From contig NZ_MASJ01000001.1 in assembly GCF_001700315.1 (NCBI RefSeq), forward strand, positions 248,001 through 312,000: DNA of 64,000 nucleotides, given 5' to 3'. Shown here one piece after another: positions 38,917-50,361 of the stretch (positions are counted from its first letter, which is position 1; every line of letters starts with the position of its first letter). The notes under the pieces were generated by a model. That model saw only the letters and a list, made by a program, of their open reading frames with translations. It searched no databases and was not told where the DNA came from. Origin of the DNA: Caryophanon tenue (lineage in GTDB: Bacteria; Bacillota; Bacilli; Bacillales_A; Planococcaceae). The position numbers and the translations under genes are program-made.

Positions 38917-39924
38917 ATGTTTTCAAAAGTTTGGCGCGACATTCAAAAAGGCGATATCGCTCCAGTCTACCTGCTTGTCGGTGAAGAAGCCTATTATGTT
39001 GATGAAACAATTGCTAAATTACGGGCAGCATTAGGTGGAGAAGATGCAGAATATGCACAGTTTGATTGTGCAGAGCAACCAGTAGATTTTGTGATGGACG
39101 AAGCAGATACGATTCCGTTTTTTTCGGAACGTAAGCTTGTAGTAGCACGAAATGCGAGCTTTTTGCGCGCAACAGAAAAAGGAAAAGAAAAAATAGAGCA
39201 CGACTTAAAACGTTTAGAAGCATGGCTTGGTCATCCGACAGCGCAATGTGTGACCGTTTTTGTAGCGCCATATGAAAAATTAGATGAACGTAAAAAGGTA
39301 ACAAAATTACTGAAGCAACATGCGGTACTGCTAGAAGCACAAGTGCCGAAAGAGCAAGATTTAGCGATATGGATTCAACACGAGATTCGCGCGCAGCAAG
39401 GGCAAATTACAGAAGATGCCATCGGAAAGCTGATGGAAATGGTCGGCACGAATATGCTGCAAATGCGTATGGAAATCGAGAAATTATTATTATTTGTTGG
39501 TCCTGACGCGGTGATTCAAGTAGAAGATGTTGAAAACTTAGTTGCCAAAACATTAGAGCATGATGCATTTAAAATGCTCAATGCTTATTTAGCGCGTGAT
39601 GTGGCAACGGCTGTAACGATTTATCATGAATTATTACGACAAAAAGAAGAGCCGATTATGCTTGTTGGTTTATTAGCATCTAATATTCGTACGATGAATA
39701 ATGTATACTATTTGCAAAAAAAGGGCTATCATCCACAGCAAATTGCGAAGCAGCTTAAAATCCATCCGTACCGCGTGAAATTGATGGTTGAAAATCGTCA
39801 GCGCCCATCTGAGGAACGGTTATTAAAAGCATTGCATCGTTTAGCGGATGTGGATTTGAAATTAAAAACAACAGGTGGCAATCGTGAGCGACATCTCGAA
39901 TTATTTTTAATTCAGCCGTTATAA
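38917..39924 (+). CDS. holA: DNA polymerase III subunit delta
   Basis: Clamp-loader subunit (B. subtilis YqeN) of 335 residues that opens the sliding clamp. AAA+-like N-terminus with VYLLVGEEAYYVDETI near residue 16 in place of a true Walker A, followed by the DTIPFFSERKLVVARNASFL stretch. The C-terminal collar domain has LKIHPYRVKLMVENRQ and LADVDLKLKTTGGNRE. The ATG at 38917 follows GAAGGTGG; the frame is open well upstream, but that part overlaps the yqzM promoter region. Confidence 0.94.
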   Translation: MFSKVWRDIQKGDIAPVYLLVGEEAYYVDETIAKLRAALGGEDAEYAQFDCAEQPVDFVMDEADTIPFFSERKLVVARNASFLRATEKGKEKIEHDLKRLEAWLGHPTAQCVTVFVAPYEKLDERKKVTKLLKQHAVLLEAQVPKEQDLAIWIQHEIRAQQGQITEDAIGKLMEMVGTNMLQMRMEIEKLLLFVGPDAVIQVEDVENLVAKTLEHDAFKMLNAYLARDVATAVTIYHELLRQKEEPIMLVGLLASNIRTMNNVYYLQKKGYHPQQIAKQLKIHPYRVKLMVENRQRPSEERLLKALHRLADVDLKLKTTGGNRERHLELFLIQPL

Positions 39925-39928
39925 ATGA

Positions 39929-39977
39929 TAAAAAGCGCAGGCACGAACGAATGATTTCGTTTATGCCTGCGCTTTTA
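39929..39977 (+). terminator. Terminator of holA
   Basis: Perfect 13-bp stem (39931-39943 / 39964-39976) with an inner CGAACGA/TCGTT pairing. Confidence 0.88.
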
Positions 39978-39992
39978 TGTATGTGCGTATAC

Positions 39993-40024
39993 GAAAAAAG
40001 AGACAATCACGAGGATTGTCTCTT
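39993..40024 (-). terminator. Terminator of rpsT
   Basis: Perfect 10-bp stem (39999-40008 / 40014-40023); six T follow on the minus strand. Confidence 0.9.
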
Positions 40025-40039
40025 AGTTACACGCTTGGC

Positions 40040-40285
40040 TTATTTAGCAGCAAGACGTGATTTTTTACGAGCTGCAGCGTTTTTGTGGATAAGACCTTTA
40101 GAAGCAGCTTTGTCTAATGCTTTAGAAGCAGCAGCAACTAATTCAGGAGCATTTTCAGCACCAGCAACTAATGCTTGCTCAGCTTTTTTCACTGTAGTAC
40201 GCATTGCAGATTTAGCTTGAGCGTTTGCAGCGTTAGCTTTTTCAGCAACTTTTACACGTTTAATAGCAGATTTAATGTTTGGCAT
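40040..40285 (-). CDS. rpsT: 30S ribosomal protein S20
   Basis: Primary rRNA-binding protein of the small subunit, 81 residues, all-helical, Lys- and Ala-rich, with the standard start [12 protein letters not shown] and end [14 protein letters not shown]. The ATG at 40285 follows AGGAGGTG at seven bases. Convergent with holA and divergent from lepA. Confidence 0.96.
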   Translation of the reverse strand: MPNIKSAIKRVKVAEKANAANAQAKSAMRTTVKKAEQALVAGAENAPELVAAASKALDKAASKGLIHKNAAARKKSRLAAK

Positions 40286-40698
40286 AACTTTCACCTCCTA
40301 AAATAGGTACGAGATGATTTCTTCTCATTTTAATTTCATGTGTCAATACAACAAAAATCATTCTACCAAACGTAGAAGGGAATTGCAATAGATAAATGCA
40401 AAGAATATTTACTTGACACGTAGAACGCCGTAAAACGAACGGATATCGCTTATTTCATAGGCTGAATTCCATTTTAACAAGAAACAGAAGTATTAGGCTA
40501 TATAATTTTTTCAGAAATGCTATTGTTTTATATATGGGAATTTTCTTTCTATTTCAGCGTTTGCAGAAATGTGTCACTAAATCACGGCATTTGCCATAGC
40601 TTTTCAGCATATTTCAACATTTATGTACATCGCTTGTTGTCGTTTGAGCAAATTTCATAGTATAATTCAGTATAGTTTAGAGCAGGAGTGAAAAATAA
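40286..40698. other. rpsT-lepA intergenic region, site of missing gpr and spoIIP
   Basis: These 413 bases hold no gene on either strand. Related spore-formers carry gpr (germination protease) and spoIIP here. A lepA promoter is likely at TTGTCG (40637-40642), 18-base spacer, TATAAT (40661-40666). The rpsT promoter on the minus strand is probably near 40320-40360 but is not sharply defined. The rest is AT-rich with no recognisable remnant of the missing genes. Confidence 0.6.
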
Positions 40699-42525
40699 AT
40701 GAATCGACAAGATCGCTTAAAGCGCCAAGAGAACATCCGTAACTTCTCTATTATCGCGCATATTGACCACGGAAAGTCGACATTAGCTGACCGTATTTTA
40801 GAAAGAACGCAAACAGTTACGCAGCGTGAAATGAAGTCACAGTTACTAGATTCAATGGATTTAGAACGTGAGCGCGGCATTACGATTAAATTAAATGCTG
40901 TACAATTGAAATATGTAGCAAAAGATGGCGAAACATATACATTACATTTAATCGACACACCAGGACACGTCGATTTCACGTATGAAGTATCTCGTTCATT
41001 AGCTGCATGTGAAGGTGCAATTTTAGTTGTCGATGCAGCACAAGGTATCGAAGCCCAAACGTTAGCAAACGTTTATTTAGCATTAGATAATGATTTAGAA
41101 ATTTTACCGGTTATTAATAAAATTGATTTACCAGCAGCAGATCCAGAGCGCGTACGTGGAGAAGTGGAAGATGTTATCGGTTTAGATGCATCAGAAGCAG
41201 TACTTGCGTCTGCGAAAGCAGGTATCGGTATTGAAGATATTTTAGAACAAATCGTTGAAAAAGTGCCAGCACCACAAGGCGATCCAGATGCGCCATTACA
41301 AGCGTTAATTTTTGACTCTGTCTATGATGCCTATAAAGGGGTTATTATTTCAATTCGTATTATGGAAGGTACTGTAAAAGCTGGCGACAAAATTCGCATG
41401 ATGGCAACAGGTGCTGAATTTGAAGTAATCGAAGTAGGGATTCACACGCCAAAAGCAGTGCCACAATCGGAGTTAACAGTAGGGGATGTTGGTTACTTAA
41501 CAGCATCTATTAAAAACGTTGGTGATACACGCGTTGGTGATACAGTAACATCTGTCAATAATCCCGCAGAAGCACCATTAGACGGTTACCGTAAATTAAA
41601 TCCAATGGTATATTGCGGTCTGTATCCAATTGATACATCAAAATATAATGACTTACGTGAAGCGTTAGAAAAGTTAGAGTTAAATGACTCTGCTCTTCAA
41701 TACGAAGCAGAAACGTCTCAAGCACTTGGTTTCGGTTTCCGTTGTGGTTTCTTAGGTTTATTACACATGGAAATTATTCAAGAACGTATTGAGCGTGAGT
41801 TTAATATCGATTTAATTACAACAGCACCATCTGTAATTTACAAAGTAACGCAAACAGACGGCACAGAGTTAAACGTCGACAACCCGTCGATGATGCCAGA
41901 TCCACAAAAAATCGAGAAAATCGAAGAGCCATATGTAAAAGCAACAATTATGGTACCGAACGATTATGTAGGTGCGGTAATGGAGCTTTGCCAAAAGAAA
42001 CGCGGTAACTTCGTTGGGATGGATTACATCGATGAAACACGTGTGAAAATTGTATACGATATGCCATTAGCAGAAATCGTGTATGATTTCTTCGACTTCT
42101 TAAAGTCAAATACAAAAGGTTATGCATCATTTGACTATGAGTTAAATGGTTACCAACCATCTAAATTAAACAAGATGGATATTTTATTAAATGGCGAGCA
42201 AGTCGATGCACTAAGCTTTATCGTACACCGTGATTTCGCATATGAGCGCGGAAAAGTAATCGTTGAGAAATTAAAAGAATTAATTCCACGTCAACAATTC
42301 GAAGTGCCTGTTCAAGCGGCAATCGGTCAAAAAATTGTGGCACGTTCAACAATTAAATCAATGGGTAAAAACGTACTTGCAAAATGTTACGGTGGTGACA
42401 TTTCTCGTAAGCGTAAGTTACTTGATAAGCAAAAAGCAGGTAAGAAACGTATGAAGCAAGTTGGTTCTGTAGAAGTGCCACAAGAAGCATTCATGGCTGT
42501 ACTAAAAATGGACGACACAAAATAA
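40699..42525 (+). CDS. lepA: Elongation factor 4 (LepA)
   Basis: Translational GTPase of 608 residues that acts on stalled or initiating ribosomes. G domain motifs [11 protein letters not shown] (G1), RERGITIK (G2), DTPGHVDF (G3) and NKIDLPAAD (G4), then domains II, III and V, and the LepA-specific C-terminal domain with [20 protein letters not shown] good RBS precedes the ATG. Standing alone with its own promoter and terminator; in B. subtilis it is co-transcribed with hemW, here separated by an inverted GGDEF gene. Confidence 0.96.
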   Translation: MNRQDRLKRQENIRNFSIIAHIDHGKSTLADRILERTQTVTQREMKSQLLDSMDLERERGITIKLNAVQLKYVAKDGETYTLHLIDTPGHVDFTYEVSRSLAACEGAILVVDAAQGIEAQTLANVYLALDNDLEILPVINKIDLPAADPERVRGEVEDVIGLDASEAVLASAKAGIGIEDILEQIVEKVPAPQGDPDAPLQALIFDSVYDAYKGVIISIRIMEGTVKAGDKIRMMATGAEFEVIEVGIHTPKAVPQSELTVGDVGYLTASIKNVGDTRVGDTVTSVNNPAEAPLDGYRKLNPMVYCGLYPIDTSKYNDLREALEKLELNDSALQYEAETSQALGFGFRCGFLGLLHMEIIQERIEREFNIDLITTAPSVIYKVTQTDGTELNVDNPSMMPDPQKIEKIEEPYVKATIMVPNDYVGAVMELCQKKRGNFVGMDYIDETRVKIVYDMPLAEIVYDFFDFLKSNTKGYASFDYELNGYQPSKLNKMDILLNGEQVDALSFIVHRDFAYERGKVIVEKLKELIPRQQFEVPVQAAIGQKIVARSTIKSMGKNVLAKCYGGDISRKRKLLDKQKAGKKRMKQVGSVEVPQEAFMAVLKMDDTK

Positions 42526-42532
42526 AGAGCAT

Positions 42533-42569
42533 GAAAAAAGGTGAAGCGTTAATCGCTTCACCTTTTTTA
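42533..42569. terminator. Bidirectional terminator between lepA and the GGDEF gene
   Basis: Perfect 14-bp stem (42535-42548 / 42554-42567), with A and T runs on both sides. Confidence 0.92.
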
Positions 42570-44003
42570 TGTGGCTACTGTTAAGCGACCACGTCCATTT
42601 TCTTTTGACGCATAAAGCGCATTGTCCGCTTGTTCAAAAATATGTTTAAAGCTAGTTGCGGTATCCGTCGTATGGGCAACCCCCATACTAATTGAAATAT
42701 CGATAACAATATCTTGGTATGTCACTTGTAATCCACAGAGTTGTTGAAACAATATTTGTGCCTGTTCAACAGCTTCATCCGGTGTACGGCGCTGAAAAAC
42801 AACGACAAATTCATCTCCGCCGTAGCGCGCGACAAGCGTTGTTTCCGCAATGACGTTTTGGCTACATTTTTTCGCGAGTGCTTGAATAGTCGCATCGCCG
42901 GCTAAATGTCCATACGTGTCGTTAATCCTTTTAAACTTATCAATATCAAACACCGCCACCGTAATCGTCTTGTTGCTGTTGACAGCTTGCTGTGCCCACT
43001 GTTCCGCCACCTCTTCTAAATAGCGTCGATTGTACACACCCGTTAAATAATCACGTTCTGCTTGTTGTTTAATTTCCGCCATTTGTTGTGTTGCGGTTGC
43101 ACGTGCAAATTCTTCATTTGCATTATAGTCGAGCAGCGCCTGCAATGTACTCACATATTCTTCATAGGTCGCTAAAATTTTAGTCGGCTGTGCGAGCTTT
43201 TTGGCGAGCTGAAGCTGATGTTCGAGTAAATTTGCAGCAAACTCATAATCTTTCATATGGCTTTCACGCACTAAGCGCACCGCTTGTTTTTGCATGCGAA
43301 ATGCTTGCTCATATTCTTTTAGCTGTTCGTAATACATACTATACAAATTATACGTAATCGCAAGTTGCTTCGTCGCTGAGTGATAAAAGTCGCGTCCGTT
43401 AATCGATTCGAAAATTGTTTTGGCATTTGCAAGTGCACCTTGTGCTAAATATGCGCGAATTTTAATGTTTTTGGCACTACATAAATCGACCGGTAATGAC
43501 ACTGGGCAACGTTTACTGCATTCAATCGCTAAATCGGTTGCAGCGAGTGTTTCGTGAAATTGTTCATCAGCGAGTGATAAATCGGCGTATAAATTTAAAC
43601 AGTACGCGGCGGTTGCGTAGTCATATTGCTTGAGTGCCAATAAATACGCTTCACGGAAATAATTTTTCGCCTTTTTAAAATCTTGGCGATGTCTATATAG
43701 CAAGCCGAGCATTGGAAAAAGTTTTGTTAAGTCTGGATTGACTTGATGTCTCGTACAAAGTGATTCGTATTCATTTACAAGTTGAAATGCAGTTTTTAAG
43801 TCACCAATATTAAAGAAATCTTTCGCTAATAAAATGTGGCTGTTCAGCATGGCGTCATATGCGCCTAAATTATGAAAATCATTTTTCGCAATACGCAACA
43901 TCGTAATGCTTTCTTCATATCGGCCCTCTGTTGAGCGTAAGTATGCTTCGTGCACAAGTTCCTGGGCTTGTTGATAATGAATTGAATGTGAATATTTTTC
44001 CAT
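42567..44003 (-). CDS. Cytosolic TPR-GGDEF protein, probable diguanylate cyclase
   Basis: Protein of 478 residues that probably makes cyclic di-GMP. Residues 1-300 form a series of TPR-like helical repeats (for example LGLLYRHRQDFKKAKNYFREAY), with no membrane segment. Residues about 310-478 are a GGDEF domain: DYLTGVYNRRYLEE, FDIDKFKRINDTYGHLAGD, and an intact ARYGGDEF active site. The usual inhibitory RxxD site reads AETT here, so product inhibition is likely lost. It resembles cytosolic cyclases whose TPR part responds to a peptide or protein. The gene splits the lepA-hemW pair found in B. subtilis. Start ATG follows GGAGGTGTG. Input signal unknown. Confidence 0.92.
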   Translation of the reverse strand: MEKYSHSIHYQQAQELVHEAYLRSTEGRYEESITMLRIAKNDFHNLGAYDAMLNSHILLAKDFFNIGDLKTAFQLVNEYESLCTRHQVNPDLTKLFPMLGLLYRHRQDFKKAKNYFREAYLLALKQYDYATAAYCLNLYADLSLADEQFHETLAATDLAIECSKRCPVSLPVDLCSAKNIKIRAYLAQGALANAKTIFESINGRDFYHSATKQLAITYNLYSMYYEQLKEYEQAFRMQKQAVRLVRESHMKDYEFAANLLEHQLQLAKKLAQPTKILATYEEYVSTLQALLDYNANEEFARATATQQMAEIKQQAERDYLTGVYNRRYLEEVAEQWAQQAVNSNKTITVAVFDIDKFKRINDTYGHLAGDATIQALAKKCSQNVIAETTLVARYGGDEFVVVFQRRTPDEAVEQAQILFQQLCGLQVTYQDIVIDISISMGVAHTTDTATSFKHIFEQADNALYASKENGRGRLTVAT

Positions 44004-44291
44004 GTCACACCTCCAAATGAAAATAGCGAAATTCGTGAAAGAAATGATATATACGCTGTCTTATATTGTATCTAAAGTATCACTTTTTCGTGAATCATTC
44101 GATAGTATAAAGCTTTTTCGTTATGAAATAGGTATTAAGTCTTTTATTTTGCGGAGGTGAATAGTATAGAAAAATGTTTATAGCATGTTAAAATGAATAA
44201 CATATTTCATAAATGAAGCATTGTTATATGTATCATATCGCAAGAAGCGCATAAGATGAAAGTAAGTTACTTAGAGAAAGTAGGGAACATT

Positions 44292-45431
44292 ATGATACGT
44301 GGCGTCTATATCCACATACCGTTTTGTCATCAAATTTGCAATTACTGCGATTTTAATAAAGTTTTTTTCAAAAACCAGCCGGTAGATGAATACATCGAGA
44401 GCGTAGGCGAAGAGTTGCGCATGTACGCTGCTGAGCAACCAGGTCGCTTTGATGCGGTGGAAACGATTTTTTTAGGTGGGGGTACACCAACGGCATTAAG
44501 CGCTTCGCAAATTACGCGCTTGCTGGAATTGATTCGTATGTACATTCCACAGCAGCAAGTCGTTGAATTTACATCTGAAGCCAATCCTGACGAACTATCG
44601 CGTGAAAAATTAGAAGCGCTTTTAGCAGGAGGCGTTAATCGTTTAAGTATGGGTGTTCAATCATTTGACCAAGGCTTGCTGCAAAAAATCGGCCGTACAC
44701 ATAGTAATGAGCATGTGTATGACACGGTGCGCCTAGCAAAGGAAGTAGGCTTTACAAACATTAGTATTGATTTAATGTACGGCTTACCTGGGCAAACGAT
44801 GGCACAGTGGGAAGATACGTTGGAAAAAGCATTTGCACTTAACTTGCCACATGTGTCGGCGTACTCGTTAATTGTTGAGCCGAAAACGATTTTTTATATT
44901 CAATACAATAAAGGAAAGTTACATTTGCCAACAGAAGATTTGGAGGCAGACATGTACGGACGCTTAATGGATGAAATGGAACGTCATGGACTGCATCAAT
45001 ATGAGATTAGTAATTTCGCTCAACCAGGTTATGATTCGATTCATAATAAAATTTATTGGGATAACGATGAATACGCTGGTTTTGGTGCAGGCGCGCACGG
45101 CTATGTCGATGGCGTACGTTATTCAAATCACGGGCCGATTAAAAAATATATGGAAGCAGTCGCAGCTGGTGAGAAGCCACTTGTGCATGAGCATACTGTC
45201 ACGCGTGAGGAACGTATCGAGGAGCAAATGTTTTTAGGACTGCGTAAAACAGCTGGTGTCACACATACAGAATTTACGCGTAAATTTAACGAGCCGATGA
45301 GCGAGTTGTTTGCCGATATCATCGCAGAAGAAGTGAAAAATGGACGTTTAGAAGCGGATGCAGATGGTGTTCGATTAACGCGTAGAGGACGCTTTGTTGG
45401 TAATGAAGTATTTCAGCAATTTTTATTCTAG
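44292..45431 (+). CDS. hemW: Heme chaperone HemW (radical SAM, HemN-like)
   Basis: Radical-SAM protein of 379 residues, related to coproporphyrinogen III dehydrogenase but acting in the family as a heme-binding chaperone. Fe-S motif CHQICNYCDF near residue 10, the GGGTPTAL loop, EANPDELS, and the HNKIYWDNDEYAGFGAGAHGY motif typical of HemW. It lacks the N-terminal extension of true HemN. I prefer the ATG at 44292; 12 additional upstream codons are open but lack a better ribosome site. Confidence 0.92.
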   Translation: MIRGVYIHIPFCHQICNYCDFNKVFFKNQPVDEYIESVGEELRMYAAEQPGRFDAVETIFLGGGTPTALSASQITRLLELIRMYIPQQQVVEFTSEANPDELSREKLEALLAGGVNRLSMGVQSFDQGLLQKIGRTHSNEHVYDTVRLAKEVGFTNISIDLMYGLPGQTMAQWEDTLEKAFALNLPHVSAYSLIVEPKTIFYIQYNKGKLHLPTEDLEADMYGRLMDEMERHGLHQYEISNFAQPGYDSIHNKIYWDNDEYAGFGAGAHGYVDGVRYSNHGPIKKYMEAVAAGEKPLVHEHTVTREERIEEQMFLGLRKTAGVTHTEFTRKFNEPMSELFADIIAEEVKNGRLEADADGVRLTRRGRFVGNEVFQQFLF

Positions 45432-45448
45432 AATTTCGAGCGATATCG

Positions 45449-45477
45449 TTGACAGGTTTCGCTCCCTTTGGTAAATT
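45449..45477 (+). promoter_or_regulatory. Sigma-A promoter of the hrcA-dnaK operon
   Basis: TTGACA (45449-45454), 17-base spacer, TAAATT (45472-45477). Transcription starts just before the CIRCE element. Confidence 0.8.
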
Positions 45478-45487
45478 AATAACAGTA

Positions 45488-45514
45488 TTAGCACTCTTCT
45501 TCAATGAGTGCTAA
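45488..45514. promoter_or_regulatory. CIRCE operator (HrcA binding site)
   Basis: Exact consensus TTAGCACTC-N9-GAGTGCTAA, lying just downstream of the promoter and 14 bases before the hrcA start. HrcA with GroEL represses the operon here; heat relieves it. Confidence 0.98.
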
Positions 45515-45528
45515 CAGAGGTGATGAAC

Positions 45529-46554
45529 ATGCTATCAAATCGACAGTTACAAATTTTACGAGTAATTGTAGATGATTTTATTACGTCAGCTCAGCCAGTT
45601 GGTTCTCGACAAATTTCGAAGCGCGAGGATATTTCATTTAGCCCCGCAACAATTCGAAATGAAATGGCAGACTTAGAAGAGCTTGGTTTTTTAGAAAAAA
45701 CGCATACCTCTTCAGGTCGTGTCCCTTCTCAAAAAGGGTATCGTTTTTATGTCGACCATCTGCTTAAGCCTCAAGTAATTACAGCAGAAGATATTCGCCA
45801 AATCCAATCCGTCTTTTCAGACCAGATTATGGAGATGGAGCAGGTCATTCGAAAAACTGCCACGATTCTATCGGAGTTGACGTCGTATACATCGATATTG
45901 CTTGGCCCGTCTAGTAGTTCGCATAAGGTGAAGAAATTTTCACTTGTGCCTTTAACTGAAGGCAATGCGGTAGCTATTATTGTGACGGACAACGGTCATG
46001 TTGAAAATCGACTTGTTTCTGTACCCGCGCATTTAGCGCCACAGGAAATGGAGAAGATGGTCAATATTTTAAATGATCGTCTCGTAGGTGTTTCACTTGC
46101 AGATGTGCATTTGAAAATTGAATCAGAAGTCATTCAGTTAATGCATCGTCATGTTGGGCAAGTGGATGAATTTATTCGTGGGTTCTTTAACGTGCCGGAT
46201 GATACAACTAATGGTAAAGTAGTATATGGTGGAAAGTTAAACATTTTAAATCAGCCTGAGTTTCATAATTTGGATAAAATCCGTTCGTTAATGGACATGA
46301 TGGATGAAACGAACAATAAAGTAACATCTATTATTCGTCCAGCTAATCGGAATATTGAAATTCGTATCGGTACTGAAAATAACCATTTTGCGATGGAAGA
46401 TTGCAGTATCATTACCGCTTCATTTACAACGAATGAACAGGATGAAGGGGCGATTGCGATTATCGGTCCAACGCGTATGGATTACCAGCGTGTTGTGGCA
46501 TTACTTGATTTCATGAGGCAAGAATTGTCTCGGAATTATTTAAGACCGAATTAA
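45529..46554 (+). CDS. hrcA: Heat-inducible transcription repressor HrcA
   Basis: Represses the dnaK and groE operons through CIRCE. The 341-residue product has an N-terminal winged helix (MLSNRQLQILRVIVDDFITS, then SPATIRNEMADLEELGFLEK) and a C-terminal GAF-like dimerisation domain. The ATG at 45529 is seven bases after GAGGTG; earlier in-frame GTG and ATG codons overlap CIRCE or the ribosome site. First gene of the heat-shock operon and autoregulated. Confidence 0.96.
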   Translation: MLSNRQLQILRVIVDDFITSAQPVGSRQISKREDISFSPATIRNEMADLEELGFLEKTHTSSGRVPSQKGYRFYVDHLLKPQVITAEDIRQIQSVFSDQIMEMEQVIRKTATILSELTSYTSILLGPSSSSHKVKKFSLVPLTEGNAVAIIVTDNGHVENRLVSVPAHLAPQEMEKMVNILNDRLVGVSLADVHLKIESEVIQLMHRHVGQVDEFIRGFFNVPDDTTNGKVVYGGKLNILNQPEFHNLDKIRSLMDMMDETNNKVTSIIRPANRNIEIRIGTENNHFAMEDCSIITASFTTNEQDEGAIAIIGPTRMDYQRVVALLDFMRQELSRNYLRPN

Positions 46555-46568
46555 GAGGAGGATGAACT

Positions 46569-47150
46569 GTGTCAGAGGAAATGAAAAAGGACGCGCCACA
46601 AACAGAAGCGGAAACGACAGAAACAGAAGCGACTGTGGCGGAACAAGCAGCTGAAGAAACAGTTGAAGAAGTGATTGAACTTACAGAAGAACAAAAACTT
46701 CAAGCTGAAATTGATGCATTAAAAGCAAAAGTAGAAGAAGAGGAAAATCGCTACTTACGTTTACGCGCAGACTTTGATAACCAACGTCGTCGTGTCGCGC
46801 AAGATCGTCAAGCAGCAGAGAAGTATCGCGCACAAGCGTTACTGACAGAGCTTCTTCCCGTATTAGATAACTTTGAACGTGCAATGCAGGTGGAAGTAAC
46901 ATCTGAAGAGGCACAATCTTTATATAAAGGTGTCGAAATGGTTTATAAAACATTATTAGCTGCTACTGAAAAGGAAGGCTTAACAGTCATTCCAGCAGTT
47001 GGTGCTGAATTTGACCCAAATGTACACCAAGCAGTGATGCAAGAAAATGACCCTGAACAAGCATCAGGTATCGTTTTAAAAGAATTACAAAAAGGTTACC
47101 AATTGAAAGACCGCGTATTACGCCCATCAATGGTATCTGTAAACGAATAA
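46569..47150 (+). CDS. grpE: Nucleotide exchange factor GrpE
   Basis: Releases ADP from DnaK. The 193-residue product has an acidic disordered N-terminus (about 1-40), a long dimerising coiled coil (about 41-100) with [17 protein letters not shown], and the C-terminal beta-wing with [18 protein letters not shown] start six bases after GAGGAGG. Confidence 0.96.
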   Translation: MSEEMKKDAPQTEAETTETEATVAEQAAEETVEEVIELTEEQKLQAEIDALKAKVEEEENRYLRLRADFDNQRRRVAQDRQAAEKYRAQALLTELLPVLDNFERAMQVEVTSEEAQSLYKGVEMVYKTLLAATEKEGLTVIPAVGAEFDPNVHQAVMQENDPEQASGIVLKELQKGYQLKDRVLRPSMVSVNE

Positions 47151-47180
47151 TTCCCATTTAAATTTTAGGAGGCATTTTGA

Positions 47181-49028
<1,848 letters not shown>

Positions 49029-49047
49029 TTCGTAATATACGTACGCA

Positions 49048-49093
49048 CACGAAAAGCCAAAGACCGGTACAAACGGCTTTGGCTTTTTCGTGG
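49048..49093 (+). terminator. Hairpin between dnaK and dnaJ
   Basis: Long imperfect stem (49048-49066 / 49074-49092) with its T tract inside the stem. Probably reduces but does not abolish read-through into dnaJ. Confidence 0.7.
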
Positions 49094-49184
49094 TAATTGG
49101 TACGTGAAATGTTATAAAATGCATGTTGTAATTGAACGAGGCGTGTTACAATAAGCCTTATGTAAAAAGAGCGGAGAGTGAACC

Positions 49185-50291
49185 ATGAGTAAACGTGATT
49201 ACTACGAAGTGCTAGGCGTGGCTAAATCAGCGTCAGCAGATGAAATTAAAAAAGCATACCGTAAATTATCAAAACAATACCATCCAGACATTAATAAAGA
49301 AGAAGGCGCAGATGCGAAGTTCAAAGAAATCGCAGAAGCCTATGAAGTATTATCAGACCCACAAAAGAAATCGCGCTATGACCAATTCGGACACCAAGAC
49401 CCAGGTGCAGGCTTTGGTGGCGGAGGCGGTTTCGGCGGCTTCGATGATATTTTTAGCTCATTCTTCGGTGGTGGCGGTCGTCGTGACCCGAATGCGCCAC
49501 GTAAAGGGGATGACTTACAGTACCGCATGAACATTAATTTCGAGGAAGCTGTTTTTGGTAAGGAAACAGAAATCGAAATTCCAAAAGAAGAAAACTGTGG
49601 TACATGTAATGGCTCAGGTGCTAAGCCTGGCTCAGATGTGAAAACATGTTCAACGTGTGGCGGCGCTGGTGAAGTAAACCAAGCTGTTGATACACCATTT
49701 GGTCGTATGATGAACCGTACAACATGTCGCACATGTCGCGGTGAAGGGAAAATTATCGCAGACAAATGTGGTACATGTCACGGTAACGGTAAAGTAAAAG
49801 TAACGAAGAAAATTAAAGTAACGATTCCTGCAGGTGTAGACGATGGTCAACAGCTACGTGTATCGGGTCAAGGTGAACCAGGTATTAACGGTGGTCCAGC
49901 GGGTGACTTGTATATCGTATTCCGCGTACGTCAGCACGAACAATTCGAGCGTGACGGCGATGATATTTACTACGAGTTAAAATTAACATTTGCGCAAGCA
50001 GCACTTGGTGATGAAATTGAAGTGCCAACTGTACATGGTAAAGTCAAATTACGCATTCCAGCTGGTACACAAACAGGCACACAAATGCGCTTAAAAGGCA
50101 AAGGTGTTAAAAACGTCCATGGCTACGGGCAAGGTGACCAACATGTTATTATTCGTGTACAAACGCCACAAGACTTAAGCGAACGCCAAAAAGAATTACT
50201 ACGTGAGTTTGCAGAAATTAGTGGTGACATTCCAGAAGAGCAAAGCAGCTCATTATTTGACCGTCTGAAAAAGCGTTTTACAGAAAAGTAA
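49185..50291 (+). CDS. dnaJ: Chaperone DnaJ (Hsp40, type I)
   Basis: J-protein of 368 residues that stimulates DnaK ATPase and binds substrates. J domain (1-70) with the HPD in KQYHPDINK, a Gly/Phe-rich linker (about 75-105), four CxxCxGxG zinc motifs ([32 protein letters not shown]), and two C-terminal beta-barrel domains. Ribosome site GCGGAGAGTG. Confidence 0.97.
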   Translation: MSKRDYYEVLGVAKSASADEIKKAYRKLSKQYHPDINKEEGADAKFKEIAEAYEVLSDPQKKSRYDQFGHQDPGAGFGGGGGFGGFDDIFSSFFGGGGRRDPNAPRKGDDLQYRMNINFEEAVFGKETEIEIPKEENCGTCNGSGAKPGSDVKTCSTCGGAGEVNQAVDTPFGRMMNRTTCRTCRGEGKIIADKCGTCHGNGKVKVTKKIKVTIPAGVDDGQQLRVSGQGEPGINGGPAGDLYIVFRVRQHEQFERDGDDIYYELKLTFAQAALGDEIEVPTVHGKVKLRIPAGTQTGTQMRLKGKGVKNVHGYGQGDQHVIIRVQTPQDLSERQKELLREFAEISGDIPEEQSSSLFDRLKKRFTEK

Positions 50292-50361
50292 CATCAAGCA
50301 ATTGACACATCATGCAAGTAAAACGACTAGCACGATTCCGATATAAAGTGAGGCGTATGCA

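Noticed and set aside
44149-44180. GTG-started leader peptide of eight codons before hemW, after a GGAGG-like site
   Set aside because: The GTG overlaps the putative ribosome site itself, and the peptide has no regulatory codon pattern.
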